Below are positions 1 to 10,830 of a DNA stretch of 64,000 bases, piece after piece. The DNA lies in the NCBI GenBank assembly GCA_028023455.1, contig JAQFVV010012422.1, positions 9,336,337 through 9,400,336 of the forward strand. Direction: 5' to 3'. The position numbers and the translations under genes were made by a program. Position 1 is the stretch's first letter. Each line of letters starts with the position of its first letter. The notes under the pieces were generated by a model that worked only from the letters and a program-made list of their open reading frames with translations, ran no database searches and was not told the DNA's origin. This DNA comes from Epiperipatus broadwayi (Eukaryota > Onychophora > Udeonychophora > Euonychophora > Peripatidae).

Positions 1-1660
1 TATTATTAGTTTTAAAATAGAAAAAGGTGTGAATGATCAAATCTTTTTTTTTTTTTTAATTAAAATTTTCTTTTTGTAAAATGCTATCTTCATAAAGAAA
101 AAAATTTCGAAAATTTTTTAATATGCACAATTTAATTTCAAATATTAGATGTACAGTGACATTGTTTACATACTTGGATTTTAAATTTAAATATGAATAC
201 TAATAAAAAGTTCATAGTAAAATAGCTGGAGATTAAAAAGTAATATATATAAGAAATATTTTATAAAAAATGTTTTATTCAATTTGGTAATGCATATAAA
301 ACCAAAAAATAATTTTTTTCTGTAGTTGAAGAACATTTTTTTTTTTTTTTTGGTTTTTAGTATATTACTCATCAAGCTAAATAAAAAATGTTTTTCTTTT
401 AATAAATTATAATTTTTAACTATTAAAATATTTAAATTTATTCATTATTCAAAATGTTTGTACAAAATAATCAAATACATAAATGTATATACACATTTAT
501 CATAAAATAAAAAAAAGCTTGTTTAGAGCTTATTAGCATGCTCTTAATTTTATATACGTACGTACCTATAAATAAATGTAAATACATACAGATATTTGCA
601 TCATCTTTAAAAAAATACAACTTAAATAACAATTTTAATACATAAAATGACTTTTATATATAATAAAAAATAAATAAAAAATGATAACAATTACATACAA
701 CAGACTTACATAGATTAAAATCAAAACTCAAATGTTAAAACTTAAAATGACATTATTTAATTAAGTTTTTAATTTTACTGAATTTAGTAATAAACTATTT
801 GGAAATTATTTTTTCAGTAAAGTTCTCAGGCAGTATAATATAAAACTAAATTTAAAATATGTATTATAGATAAATGCTATAAAATGGCAGCAATGGTGAA
901 GCTAAGTACAGATTGTAATATCAATTAGCTGAACGCTTTGAAGAAGTTTTATCTTATCATAGTCATAGCAAGTGGGTTGTGTGAGCATTATAGAAAATAT
1001 ATGTGAAAAATATTTAAATATATGCAAAGTGGATTAGAAAGTTCACATTTTGGAGAGAGAGAAACATTCTTCCTTCCAATTTATGGCATAGGTGTTGTTT
1101 GCTGTAAGCCATGCTTCTTTGATTTTACATTTAGAGTGACGGCATTCTATACATTGTCTGCACTTTAGCATATTTAGACATATTACTTGTTTAATTGACA
1201 AGGCTACATTTTTTTTATTCTTAAAATATGTATGATTTGACTTAATTAAAACAAAGTAAGATTCTTTTCACGATCATTTAGAATTGGTTTTAACTTTTTA
1301 AAGTGCAATTTTGTCTTCATAATTTTTTCTCTGTAATTTTAATATCAATGTTTTTATGCATAAACATTTGAGTGCTGATTTAGACATCCAGAAGACTAAT
1401 ATTGAATAAAAACATCAAAAGAAAAATTATCATTTATTAAGAGAGTATTAACCATAAGGGACAGCTATTTTCTCTATCTCATACAACTGATGCACATGAC
1501 CTCACACTTGTGAAAAAGGTAAATGATCTCCAATATACATATTCAAGTTCCTTATGGTTACATCTAAAACTCCCAAGCATATAAATTATACATGTATTCA
1601 ATCAAATATAAGAGAATATTAGTAAAAAAAAATCTTTACATAAATTTTTATCATTCACAA
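1..1660. other. Intron or upstream sequence, no gene seen
   Basis: AT-rich sequence with many stops in all frames and no LE exon. A 113-bp segment at 1449-1561 is bounded by an 11-bp inverted repeat (taaccataagg / ccttatggtta) and may be a small MITE-like remnant. From about 1600 onward the sequence joins the repeated intron unit. Confidence 0.5.
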
Positions 1661-2988
1661 TTTTATGTAAACCAAGATCATTTAACATAATAATATTAAC
1701 TATTTAATATCCAAAATGGTATTGGGGGGGGGATCACAAAAAGTATAATGACCTTGCATAGCTAATCACATGATATTTGCATATATAATGTCAAATTATA
1801 AGCGAGATTTCATTATCAGTTTTTAGACTGATTAAAAAAAAGTTAAGGTTCAATACCTTGAATTTCTTAGATAATCATTTTTTCAACATATTTTACATTT
1901 TTTTCTAAAAGATTATTCATTAAATGTATGTTGATGTAGCTTGTAAATATAGGTTATTACTTTTCTAGACAGTTTATTTTTTTTTTTTAAAATGAAGTAC
2001 ACCATTTTTCCAAGAAACATATTTTTAAATATTTACTAATAATTTTGTTTGAATAACCCTAAAAAAAAAGTAAAATGAAAATTAATATACTGAAATTATA
2101 TTTTTCTGAGTAATAAAATGCTTAAAAACTTATTATATTCTAAAAGAATATATTACAGCTATATATAATAATGTTTTTGATTATATGGAAATTTAAAATG
2201 ACATTTATCATTTTCACTATTATTTTTTCATTTATAACTGTAATTTACTATCAAAAATAGAGCAAAGATGAGATCTAAAAATGAAAATGACAAAAATAAT
2301 GATGACAGAAGTATTAACTAACTTTAAATCTGACTTTTTTTTGCAGGGTTTTGTTTTATTGATCATTAATTAACAATCAGTTATTGACTAGTTTTATCAT
2401 TTTTCTTCCTGAATATTCATTTACATGTATGACATTGAAAGTTAGAAATGCATGTAACTTTCTATTGATATAAAAGTTGGACAGCAAAGAAGTAAGACAG
2501 ACAAACAATTACTGAATTTCATTTTTGTTGTTAACAAGTAATTTATAGACATTTAAAATACAAACACTAAACAAAAAACAAATCAATATATAATCTAATA
2601 AGAGATGGACACTCAAAATCCAATGATGTAATGTTAATTAATTGTATTTCAAAATTATCAAATTAAATTTCTATATATTAAAGCATGTAATCCATGTTAA
2701 AGGTGAAGACAGTATGTGAGAATGACTTATAATGATGATGATGCATAGATTGGATTTAAGTTAACTAACACATTATTTGGTCTTCTGCTATAGTTATATT
2801 AGGCTATAGGGATTTATTCAATAATTATTACTTTAGATTATAGCAATTTTTTGTTTATCAGTACTTTATTAAGTAATTATTAATATGTGTTTTTGGGTAA
2901 AGATGTTGAATAATTATCCTCCATAAGGATCTTAATATATTTCAGTGCACAATTAATTGAGTAAGTAATGAAGATTTTTTTTTTTTAG
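1640..2988 (+). repeat. LE array unit, intron part (unit 1)
   Basis: Intron that resembles the stretches ending at other LE exons. The anchor 'tccaaaatggtatt' lies at about 1709, and the last 300 bases before the exon closely match 53150-53447. The anchor-to-exon distance of about 1.28 kb is almost the same as for the exon at 53448 (about 1.25 kb). Confidence 0.75.
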
Positions 2989-3123
2989 ATTGCTACTGTC
3001 ATCCTACTGGTGCAAGATCAACTATTTGCAATTTTGAAGGGAAGTGTGAATGCCATGAAGGTTTTACTGGCGCAAAATGTGATGCATGTGTATTCAGTTC
3101 TGATAGATTTCCATATTGTCAAT
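2989..3123 (+). CDS. Laminin-type EGF-like (LE) domain exon, copy 1
   Basis: This is an internal exon encoding one LE domain of an extracellular multidomain protein such as a laminin alpha-like chain. LE domains are disulfide-bonded rods in secreted matrix proteins. The exon follows a T-rich tract and AG at 2987-2988, and ends at a GTAATG donor at 3124. The reading begins CYCHPTGAR and ends FPYCQ. All eight cysteines are present in LE order (CxC, IC, GKC, EC, AKC, DAC, YC), with the typical EGFTGAKCD core. Length is 135 nt (45 codons), entered and left in phase 1, so the exon is symmetric. Upstream and downstream introns both resemble those around the exon at 53448, which marks the two as duplicates. 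The parent gene cannot be named: laminin alpha fits the repeat style best, but other LE-rich proteins are possible. Confidence 0.85.
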
Positions 3124-3208
3124 GTAATGTCAGATTTTTGAATAAGTTTTTAAATTTCTAATTTATGTAGTTTTTAGTTAGATTTGTATTTTTTCATCTT
3201 GTATATAT

Positions 3209-3428
<220 letters not shown>

Positions 3429-4234
3429 TTCCAACCAGTAACCACTTAAACATTCTCAGTAAAATGTAGTAATCAATATTTCTCACTGCTGTCAAGGCAA
3501 CCTTCACACCTTTTAATAGCAAGAATGGAATATATATATATATATTGTGACAGATATACTGTCTTTCATATATTTATGCAAAGGATCCCCCCCCATTCAA
3601 TAATGTCTAGCGTGATTCAGTCTAATTGGAAACGCAATAAAGTTGTGATTCGTTAAAAATGAGAAATAAAATCATATTTTTGATTTTTAGTATTGATGGA
3701 TTTAAATAAAATGTTATATCGTCTTATTTTATTTTTTTTTATCTGTCTCAATAAAAAAGGGAAAGAAATTAATTATCCAATCATTAAAAAGAAAGGAAAA
3801 GGATACTTGAGTTGAACTGAGGCAGTATTCAAATTAGACACGTCGTTGAAGAAAGAAGAAATTTTTTTTTCTCTCTATCGTCTTACACAGAGGGCTTTAA
3901 CAAAACGTGAAAATAAAAATAAAAAGTTTTACTAGAGAAATTATAATGAAACTGGAATAAATTAAGAGCTTCACTCTCTCCACGCTGTGCCATGACTTTC
4001 CATTAATAAAATAACCCGCCTTCGTTTGAATAAAGTGGACCGTAAAACTGGAAGGTAATTTTTATAAAATACTAAAACATAATAATCAAATATTACAAAG
4101 TGAATTTTCGAACTAATTGCGTAGAATTTGTTCAATAAATATTAAGACATCTTTATTATATTTTTATGTTTGACCGAATTATAAATGCTTGACTGCTTAT
4201 AAGGTTCTTACCTTGAATGAATTATTGTATAAAC

Positions 4235-4875
4235 TATAAATGCCTCAATTATCAAATGATAAATACTCTATAAATCATAAATATTTAACTGCTTTTAAAC
4301 TCATTGTAATGTAATAAAGTTTATGTGTGAGGATATGCTTCTACATTTGGCTAAAATATAAATGCCTCAATTATCAAATGATAAATACTCTATAAATCAT
4401 AAATATTTAACTGCTTTTAAACTCATTGTAATGTAATAAAGTTTATGTGTGAGGATATGCTTCTACATTTGGCTAAAATATAAATGCCTCAATTATCAAA
4501 TGATAAATACTCTATAAATCATAAATATTTAACTGCCTTTAAACTCATTGTAATGTAATAAAGTTTATGTGTGAGGATATGCTTCTACATTTGGCTAAAA
4601 TATAAATGCCTCAATTATCAAATGATAAATACTCTATAAATCATAAATATTTGACTGCTTTTAAACTCATTGTAATGTAATAAAGTTTATGTGTGAGGAT
4701 ATGCTTCTACATTTGGCTAAAATATAAATGCCTCAATTATCAAATGATAAGATACTCTATAAATCATAAATACTTATCTGCTTCTAAATTTACTATAATG
4801 TCACAAAGATTATGTGTAAAAATATACTTCCATACTTGGCTAGAGTATGAATGTTTTAATTATCAAATGATAAGA
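4235..4875 (+). repeat. 122-bp tandem repeat inside the 5' LTR
   Basis: The word 'tgcctcaattatcaaatgat' recurs at 4241, 4363, 4485, 4607 and 4729, giving an exact 122-bp period. A more diverged sixth copy ends near 4875. The 3' LTR carries the same array near 8793-9435. Confidence 0.92.
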
Positions 4876-4916
4876 TAACGAAATGTTATATAAATCATAA
4901 ATGTTTAATTACTACC

Positions 4917-5345
4917 AAAATTTTTCCCATAAAAGAATTAATGAACTATCATTGAATTAGGATATTCATAATTTTCTTCTCTCAAGTGAAGTCAAAATGA
5001 ACTATTAAATGAATTCGGAATGAATTATTGTTAAATCAGAATAATCCCAAGCTTTTTCCCATAAAAGAATTAATGAACTATCATTGAATTAGGATATTCA
5101 TAATTTTCTTCTCTCAAGTGAAGTCAAAATGAACTATTAAATGAATTCGGAATGAATTATTGTTAAATCAGAATAATCCCAAGCTTTTTCCCATAAAAGA
5201 ATTAATGAACTATCATTGAATTAGGATATTCATAATTTTCTTCTCTCAAGTGAATTCAAAATGAACTATTAAATGAATTCAAAATGAATAATTACTAAAC
5301 CAGAATGTTTACAAGTTTATTCTCATAGAGGAATTAATGAACTAT
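4917..5345 (+). repeat. 132-bp tandem repeat inside the 5' LTR
   Basis: Three copies of a unit containing 'ttttcccataaaagaatt', with period 132 (4926, 5058, 5190), and a diverged partial fourth copy. The 3' LTR repeats it near 9477-9905. Confidence 0.9.
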
Positions 5346-5751
5346 TGTTGAAATTGCAAATTAATTGTTATCTAATAAATTTTTTTGTTACTAAAAATTA
5401 AATTGGTTGTCCAGTTATCCAATTCTATTTTGTTTATCTATCACATCACCCACCAATTATGGCACTGGTTCATGAGAATCTCATGTTCTCTGAGCTACGT
5501 CTGACATAGCTAGACCAAGGCCAGTCAGGTTGTAGTAAGACAGAACTCTAATGGCGCTGTTTGGAAAACCAAACATATAAATGTTTAGATGTTCCCAGTC
5601 TCTATTATACTACATCCTCTGATGAGCAGGAAATATTGTTGTAGGTGCCATTAACATCTGCATTAGGAATGTCAATTGATAGTTCCTTCCTACAGCATGC
5701 TCATCAGAAAATTGTTACAACTGAGGTAATAAAAAGGTTGTATGGCGGTCC

Positions 5752-5970
5752 GGTTACATTTGGCGTCCAACTGTGGGGCTTTACCTGGATAAACTATTTT
5801 TAGTTCTCCGGTTACATTTGTCTTTCAACTGTGAGGCTTTATCCAGCTAGTAACCATGCTATTATTGTTCTCCAGTACATTTTTTCAACTGTGAGTTTAT
5901 TCAGCTAGCCTAACCATAGGCACTTATTACATTGCCACCTTACTGTGAAGTCCGATCTAGCTAGCCTACT
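5752..5970 (+). repeat. Four diverged copies of the primer-site region
   Basis: The block 'ggttacatt...caactgtggggcttta..tgg' is followed by three decaying copies, at about 5814, 5873 and 5925. Each has a '(t)tacatt' start and a 'caactgtgag' or 'ttactgtgaag' core, ending in '..agctag'. Only the first keeps a good primer site. Confidence 0.6.
5761..5779 (+). promoter_or_regulatory. Primer binding site, tRNA-Lys type
   Basis: 'tggcgtccaactgtggggc' lies 2 nt after the 5' LTR and closely resembles the classic tRNA-Lys primer site (tggcgcccaacgtggggc). Degenerate copies of the same stretch follow up to about 5970. Confidence 0.75.
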
Positions 5971-6184
5971 AATAAGCATAAGCAGATCACGATTCTGTGA
6001 TATGAACAGTGCATATGATGTGGTGATGTAAGTTGTTCAGGAAGGATAAAGAAATAAAAGTTTAAAAGAAAAACAAAACAAAAATGAATGGCATAAAGAA
6101 TGAAACAGGCATTTCAAAGAAGATGGAGTAGGGTCATGGTGTGGATGGAGAGAGAAGCTTACTAAGTCAGAAAACAAAGGAAAA

Positions 6185-7516
6185 ATGGTGAACATAGAAA
6201 CTCAGGAAACAGAAAAGAAAGCCATGTTAAAGCAGCTATTCGATATGATCAAAGAACGAAGAGAAGAAGATGAGAAACAAAGAGAAGAAGATATTAAACA
6301 AAGAGAAGAAGATATCAAACAAAGAGAAGAAGATAAAAAGAAAAGAGACAAACAAAGAGAAGAAGATATCAAACAGAGAGAAGAAGATAAAAAACAAATT
6401 ATGGAAGCAGTGGAAAAACAGAATGAAAAGTTCAACCAGTTAATGAAAAAAATAACTCAGTCTAAAAAATTGGATGAGGAAGAGACTTTGGAATTTCCAA
6501 CCAAAGATATTTTAAAGGAATCACAAATTGAATATCCTATTACTGATGAAGCAAAATTTGAGATTGTTAAAAAGGAAGAAATTGAAATTACAAAGAGTGA
6601 TCTTGAAATTGTCAGTCTACCTTCAGGAAAACTTCTGATTGTGGAATATACCTCTAAAATTGAAAATAAAGAAACAGTATATACAGAAGCTGAGAATGAA
6701 ATTGTATCAAATACAGTAAAAGAGTTTCAAATGGATGAAAATGAATCTAATAAAGCAAAATTAAAATCTTCTGATCTTCAAGAAGATGAAAAACATGAAA
6801 ATGAACATAATCAAAATATAACAAAGGAACTGTCCAATATAGAAGAAAATGTTTCAGAAAAATTGTCTGATGTATGCTATGAAATAGTAAAGGAGATAGA
6901 GAAAGAAACCATAAAATGGAAAGAAAAGTGTGTTAGTCCTCAGCCATATGTAAAAATTATAAACAAAAGCTTAATAAACTCAAATCAAAAATTGAGTACA
7001 GAAAAAAAATATATAAAGACAGTTATTAAAAATATAGTTGCTTACGCAGGAAAAGACACCAAAAGGGAATCTGAAAACTCAGGATTTATAAGTGTGAAAA
7101 AAATTAAGCAACAAGAAACTTTTATAAATACTAAAAGAATAATTATTATGGCAGAAGAACCATTTAAAAATAAACTTTTATGTAAAAATGAAATACCACC
7201 ATGGAAGAGGAACAGGAGAAAATTCACAGATGGCAAAAATGAAATACCACCATGGAAGAGGAGTAGGAGAAAATTCACAGATGGTGTTCATGGTCCATAT
7301 CGGACGCGTATAATTAGAAGATCAAACAGTAACAAGGATCTCCAAAGAGAATACAGAAGTGAAGAAGCAAGACACCACAGTAATGTTGAACATGATAAAT
7401 TTTCAACAAAGAGACGATCCAGAAGTATGTCACCTCATAATATAAAAGAGGACTATAGGAGAACTGATCATGATCCTCAGTCTCCTAAACCAGGTTGCAG
7501 TTATAATTCAGAATAA
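6185..7516 (+). CDS. 443-codon ORF of the non-autonomous LTR element, charged coiled-coil protein
   Basis: The only long ORF in the internal region, starting at ATG 6185 and ending TAA before 7517. Residues about 15-85 are a Glu/Arg/Lys-rich helix with a repeated REEDIKQ motif, a likely coiled coil. Residues about 90-270 are acidic. Near residues 335-368 a 17-residue basic motif (NEIPPWKRNRRKFTDG type) occurs twice in tandem. The last 70 residues are rich in Arg and Ser (RRSRSMSP) and end CSYNSE. No CCHC zinc knuckle and no enzyme motif is visible. By position behind the primer site it may serve as a Gag-like packaging protein, but that is inference. It could also be a captured or newly formed gene. 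The intact frame over 1.3 kb in a TE suggests recent selection or a young copy. Confidence 0.7.
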   Translation: MVNIETQETEKKAMLKQLFDMIKERREEDEKQREEDIKQREEDIKQREEDKKKRDKQREEDIKQREEDKKQIMEAVEKQNEKFNQLMKKITQSKKLDEEETLEFPTKDILKESQIEYPITDEAKFEIVKKEEIEITKSDLEIVSLPSGKLLIVEYTSKIENKETVYTEAENEIVSNTVKEFQMDENESNKAKLKSSDLQEDEKHENEHNQNITKELSNIEENVSEKLSDVCYEIVKEIEKETIKWKEKCVSPQPYVKIINKSLINSNQKLSTEKKYIKTVIKNIVAYAGKDTKRESENSGFISVKKIKQQETFINTKRIIIMAEEPFKNKLLCKNEIPPWKRNRRKFTDGKNEIPPWKRSRRKFTDGVHGPYRTRIIRRSNSNKDLQREYRSEEARHHSNVEHDKFSTKRRSRSMSPHNIKEDYRRTDHDPQSPKPGCSYNSE

Positions 7517-8093
7517 AATAGAGATAGCTGATGGAAAAAGTTTGTGAGTGTGATGTAGTGATGCATGAACTTGTGTTTTTCATGTTGAGATGGTGGATGA
7601 TTGAGCAGAGCTGCTTGGATGCATTGTGTTATGATGCTCCGAAGTATATGCTCGGCACTATCCCGACCTGGATGTTGTGCTCCAAGAGTAGTCCAGCAGT
7701 GCGTATATATAGGTCTCATGGATAGACCTTGGTCTCATGGATAGGCCAAATGATAGCCCCTAAGACTCACTGGAGCTGAGCAGGGTTGGCTGAATGCCAA
7801 ATTGATTTTTTTTTTTCTCTGGCTCCTATTCTTGGTTGGATGATGCTTCTAGGTACAAGAGAGGTAGTGCTTAAAAATGAGATATTTTCTCGTGACGTCA
7901 TGAGGCGGTGTGTACTGGTAGTTTGTGCTTGCCCATCTATTTGTCCCGACATTGGAGGCTATGGTTCATGTATTCACTTTTCCAGCTCACCTTACCCATT
8001 CATCAGCATATCTAAAACCAGGCAGTACTGAGAAATAATGTGTATAGTATATGGAATGAAATCGTACTTCCAGGCAATTTCATCCCAAAAATT

Positions 8094-8105
8094 GGTGAGG
8101 GGTAA
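8094..8105 (+). promoter_or_regulatory. Polypurine tract
   Basis: 'ggtgaggggtaa' directly before the 3' LTR (TGTGACAG at 8106), the expected place for plus-strand priming. Confidence 0.7.
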
Positions 8106-10315
8106 TGTGACAGATATACTGTCTTTCATATATTTATGCAAAAGATCCCCCCCCCATTCAATAATGTCTAGCGTGATTCAGTCTAATTGGAAACGCAATA
8201 AAGTTGTGATTCGTTAAAAATGAAAAATAAAATCATATTTTTGATTTTTAGTATTGATGGATTTAAATAAAATGTTATATCGTCTTATTTTTTTTTTTTT
8301 TTTATCTGTCTCAATAAAAAAAGGAAAGAAATTAATTATCCAATCATTAAAAAGAAAGAAAAAGGATACTTGAGTTAAACTGAGGCAGTATTCAAATTAG
8401 ACACGTCGTTGAAGAAAGAAGAAATTTTTTTTTCTCTCTATCGTCTTACACAGAGGGCTTTAACAAAACGTGAAAATAAAAATAAAAAGTTTTACTAGAG
8501 AAATTATAATGAAACTGGAATAAATTAAGAGCTTCACTCTCTCCACGCTGTGCCATGACTTTCCATTAATAAAATAACCCGCCTTCGTTTGAATAAAGTG
8601 GACCGTAAAACTGGAAGGTAATTTTTATAAAATACTAAAACATAATAATCAAATATTACAAAGTGAATTTTCGAACTAATTGCGTAGAATTTGTTCAATA
8701 AATATTAAGACATCTTTATTATATTTTTATGTTTGACCGAATTATAAATGCTTGACTGCTTATAAGGTTCTTACCTTGAATGAATTATTGTATAAACTAT
8801 AAATGCCTCAATTATCAAATGATAAATACTCTATAAATCATAAATATTTAACTGCTTTTAAACTCATTGTAATGTAATAAAGTTTATGTGTGAGGATATG
8901 CTTCTACATTTGGCTAAAATATAAATGCCTCAATTATCAAATGATAAATACTCTATAAATCATAAATATTTAACTGCTTTTAAACTCATTGTAATGTAAT
9001 AAAGTTTATGTTGAATATGCTTCTACATTTGGCTAAAATATAAATGCCTCAATTATCAAATGATAAATACTCTATAAATCATAAATATTTAACTGCCTTT
9101 AAACTCATTGTAATGTAATAAAGTTTATGTGTGAGGATATGCTTCTACATTTGGCTAAAATATAAATGCCTCAATTATCAAATGATAAATACTCTATAAA
9201 TCATAAATATTTAACTGCCTTTAAACTCATTGTAATGTAATAAAGTTTATGTGTGAGGATATGCTTCTACATTTGGCTAAAATATAAATGCCTCAATTAT
9301 CAAATGATAAGATACTCTATAAATCATAAATACTTATCTGCTTCTAAATTTACTATAATGTCACAAAGATTATGTGTAAAAATATACTTCCATACTTGGC
9401 TAGAGTATGAATGTTTTAATTATCAAATGATAAGATAACGAAATGTTATATAAATCATAAATGTTTAATTACTACCAAAATTTTTCCCATAAAAGAATTA
9501 ATGAACTATCATTGAATTAGGATATTCATAATTTTCTTCTCTCAAGTGAAGTCAAAATGAACTATTAAATGAATTCGGAATGAATTATTGTTAAATCAGA
9601 ATAATCCCAAGCTTTTTCCCATAAAAGAATTAATGAACTATCATTGAATTAGGATATTCATAATTTTCTTCTCTCAAGTGAAGTCAAAATGAACTATTAA
9701 ATGAATTCGGAATGAATTATTGTTAAATCAGAATAATCCCAAGCTTTTTCCCATAAAAGAATTAATGAACTATCATTGAATTAGGATATTCATAATTTTC
9801 TTCTCTCAAGTGAATTCAAAATGAACTATTAAATGAATTCAAAATGAATAATTACTAAACCAGAATGTTTACAAGTTTATTCTCATAGAGGAATTAATGA
9901 ACTATTGTTGAAATTGCAAATTAATTGTTATCTAATAAATTTTTTTGTTACTAAAAACTAAATTGGTTGTCCAGTTATCCAATTCTATTTTGTTTATCTA
10001 TCACATCACCCACCAATTATGGCACTGGTTCATGAGAATCTCATGTTCTCTGAGCTACGTCTGACATAGCTAGACCAAGGCCAGTCAGGTTGTAGTAAGA
10101 CAGAACTCTAATGGCGCTGTTTGGAAAACCAAACATATAAATGTTTAGATGTTCCCAGTCTCTATTATACTACATCCTCTGATGAGCAGGAAATATTGTT
10201 GTAGGTGCCATTAACATCTGCATTAGGAATGTCAATTGATAGTTCCTTCCTACAGCATGCTCATCAGAAAATTGTTACAACTGAGGTAATAAAAAGGTTG
10301 TATGGCGGTCCGGTT

Positions 10316-10318
<3 letters not shown>
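8106..10318 (+). repeat. 3' LTR of the non-autonomous element
   Basis: 2213 bp, nearly identical to 3546-5758. Differences include C and T run lengths and a short change in the second 122-bp unit (near 9010, 'gttgaatatgc' for 'gtgtgaggatatgc'), compensated elsewhere. It is followed at once by a TA tract. Confidence 0.92.

Positions 10319-10348
<30 letters not shown>
10319..10348. repeat. (TA)n tract at the LTR-element 3' junction
   Basis: TA units between the 3' LTR and the inverted PLE1 arm. Together with 3531-3545 it forms the interrupted target tract. Confidence 0.85.
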
Positions 10349-10351
<3 letters not shown>

Positions 10352-10830
10352 AACAAACAAACCTTCCCATAATTCATTTCAAACCCCACCTTCCCTTAAT
10401 ATCAAAAGAAGTCTTCATACGATTGATAGCCTCAGAATCAAGGAATTTTATCATCAAAGTCTTCTTTATTCTTCTTTTTAACTCATTCTTTTCATAAAAA
10501 ATAACCGAAGCATTGTTAAACAATATTCTATGACCTGTATTCAATTCATAGATATATAAAGCTGAGTTAAGATACCTATGTTTAACTCTACTTATATGAA
10601 CCTTAACCCTTTCATTAAGGCTAAATTTACTCTGGCCTACATAAAATTTACCACAACTACATGGACTTTTATAAACAATACCAGGAATAGACCTACTATC
10701 AATAGACTGCTTAGAACCATTAAGTAATGAATTCAAATCAGAACCTTTCCTCCATGCAACCTTCATTCCACCTAACAAATGACTATTCCTATAAACCAAA
10801 TTATATATTGATGCATTAAATGGTAAAGAC
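10349..10830 (-). pseudogene. PLE1 inverted arm with GIY-YIG endonuclease fragment
   Basis: A minus-strand 3' fragment of the Penelope-like ORF, open over 141 codons (10374-10799). It holds the GIY-YIG nuclease core (GIVY...CGKFYVGQSKFSLNERV), followed by the His/SAL region (SALYIYELNTGH) and a C-terminal helix. It is the reverse complement of 12361-12935 apart from one difference: it has a single copy of the 90-bp stretch that is duplicated in the plus-strand copy. With no RT attached it is a non-functional arm. It starts head-to-head against the plus-strand copy at about 10830. Confidence 0.8.

Larger units (their letters stand above)
3546..5758 (+). repeat. 5' LTR of the non-autonomous element
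   Basis: 2213 bp, TG...CA. About a third of it is two sets of internal tandem repeats (122-bp and 132-bp units), listed separately. The same order occurs in the 3' LTR. Confidence 0.9.
3546..10318 (+). mobile_element. Non-autonomous LTR retrotransposon with 2.2-kb LTRs
   Basis: A complete LTR element of 6773 bp inserted in a TA tract (TA repeats lie directly outside both ends). Both LTRs are 2213 bp, start TGTGACAG and end GGTTACA, and differ only at a few sites such as homopolymer lengths, so the insertion is recent. A primer binding site of tRNA-Lys type lies 2 nt inside the 5' LTR and a purine tract (ggtgaggggtaa) lies directly before the 3' LTR. The 2347-bp internal part holds one long ORF and no protease, RT, RNase H or integrase, so movement must depend on another element's enzymes. 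In size and lack of pol it resembles LARD-type elements, except that it keeps an ORF. Confidence 0.88.

Noticed and set aside
4693-4878. 61-codon ORF found identically at 9253-9438
   Set aside because: It lies in the LTR tandem repeat and is duplicated because the LTR is; no coding signal.
6202-7278. Minus-strand open frames opposite the 443-codon ORF
   Set aside because: Ser/Leu-rich mirrors of the Glu/Arg-rich plus-strand reading.
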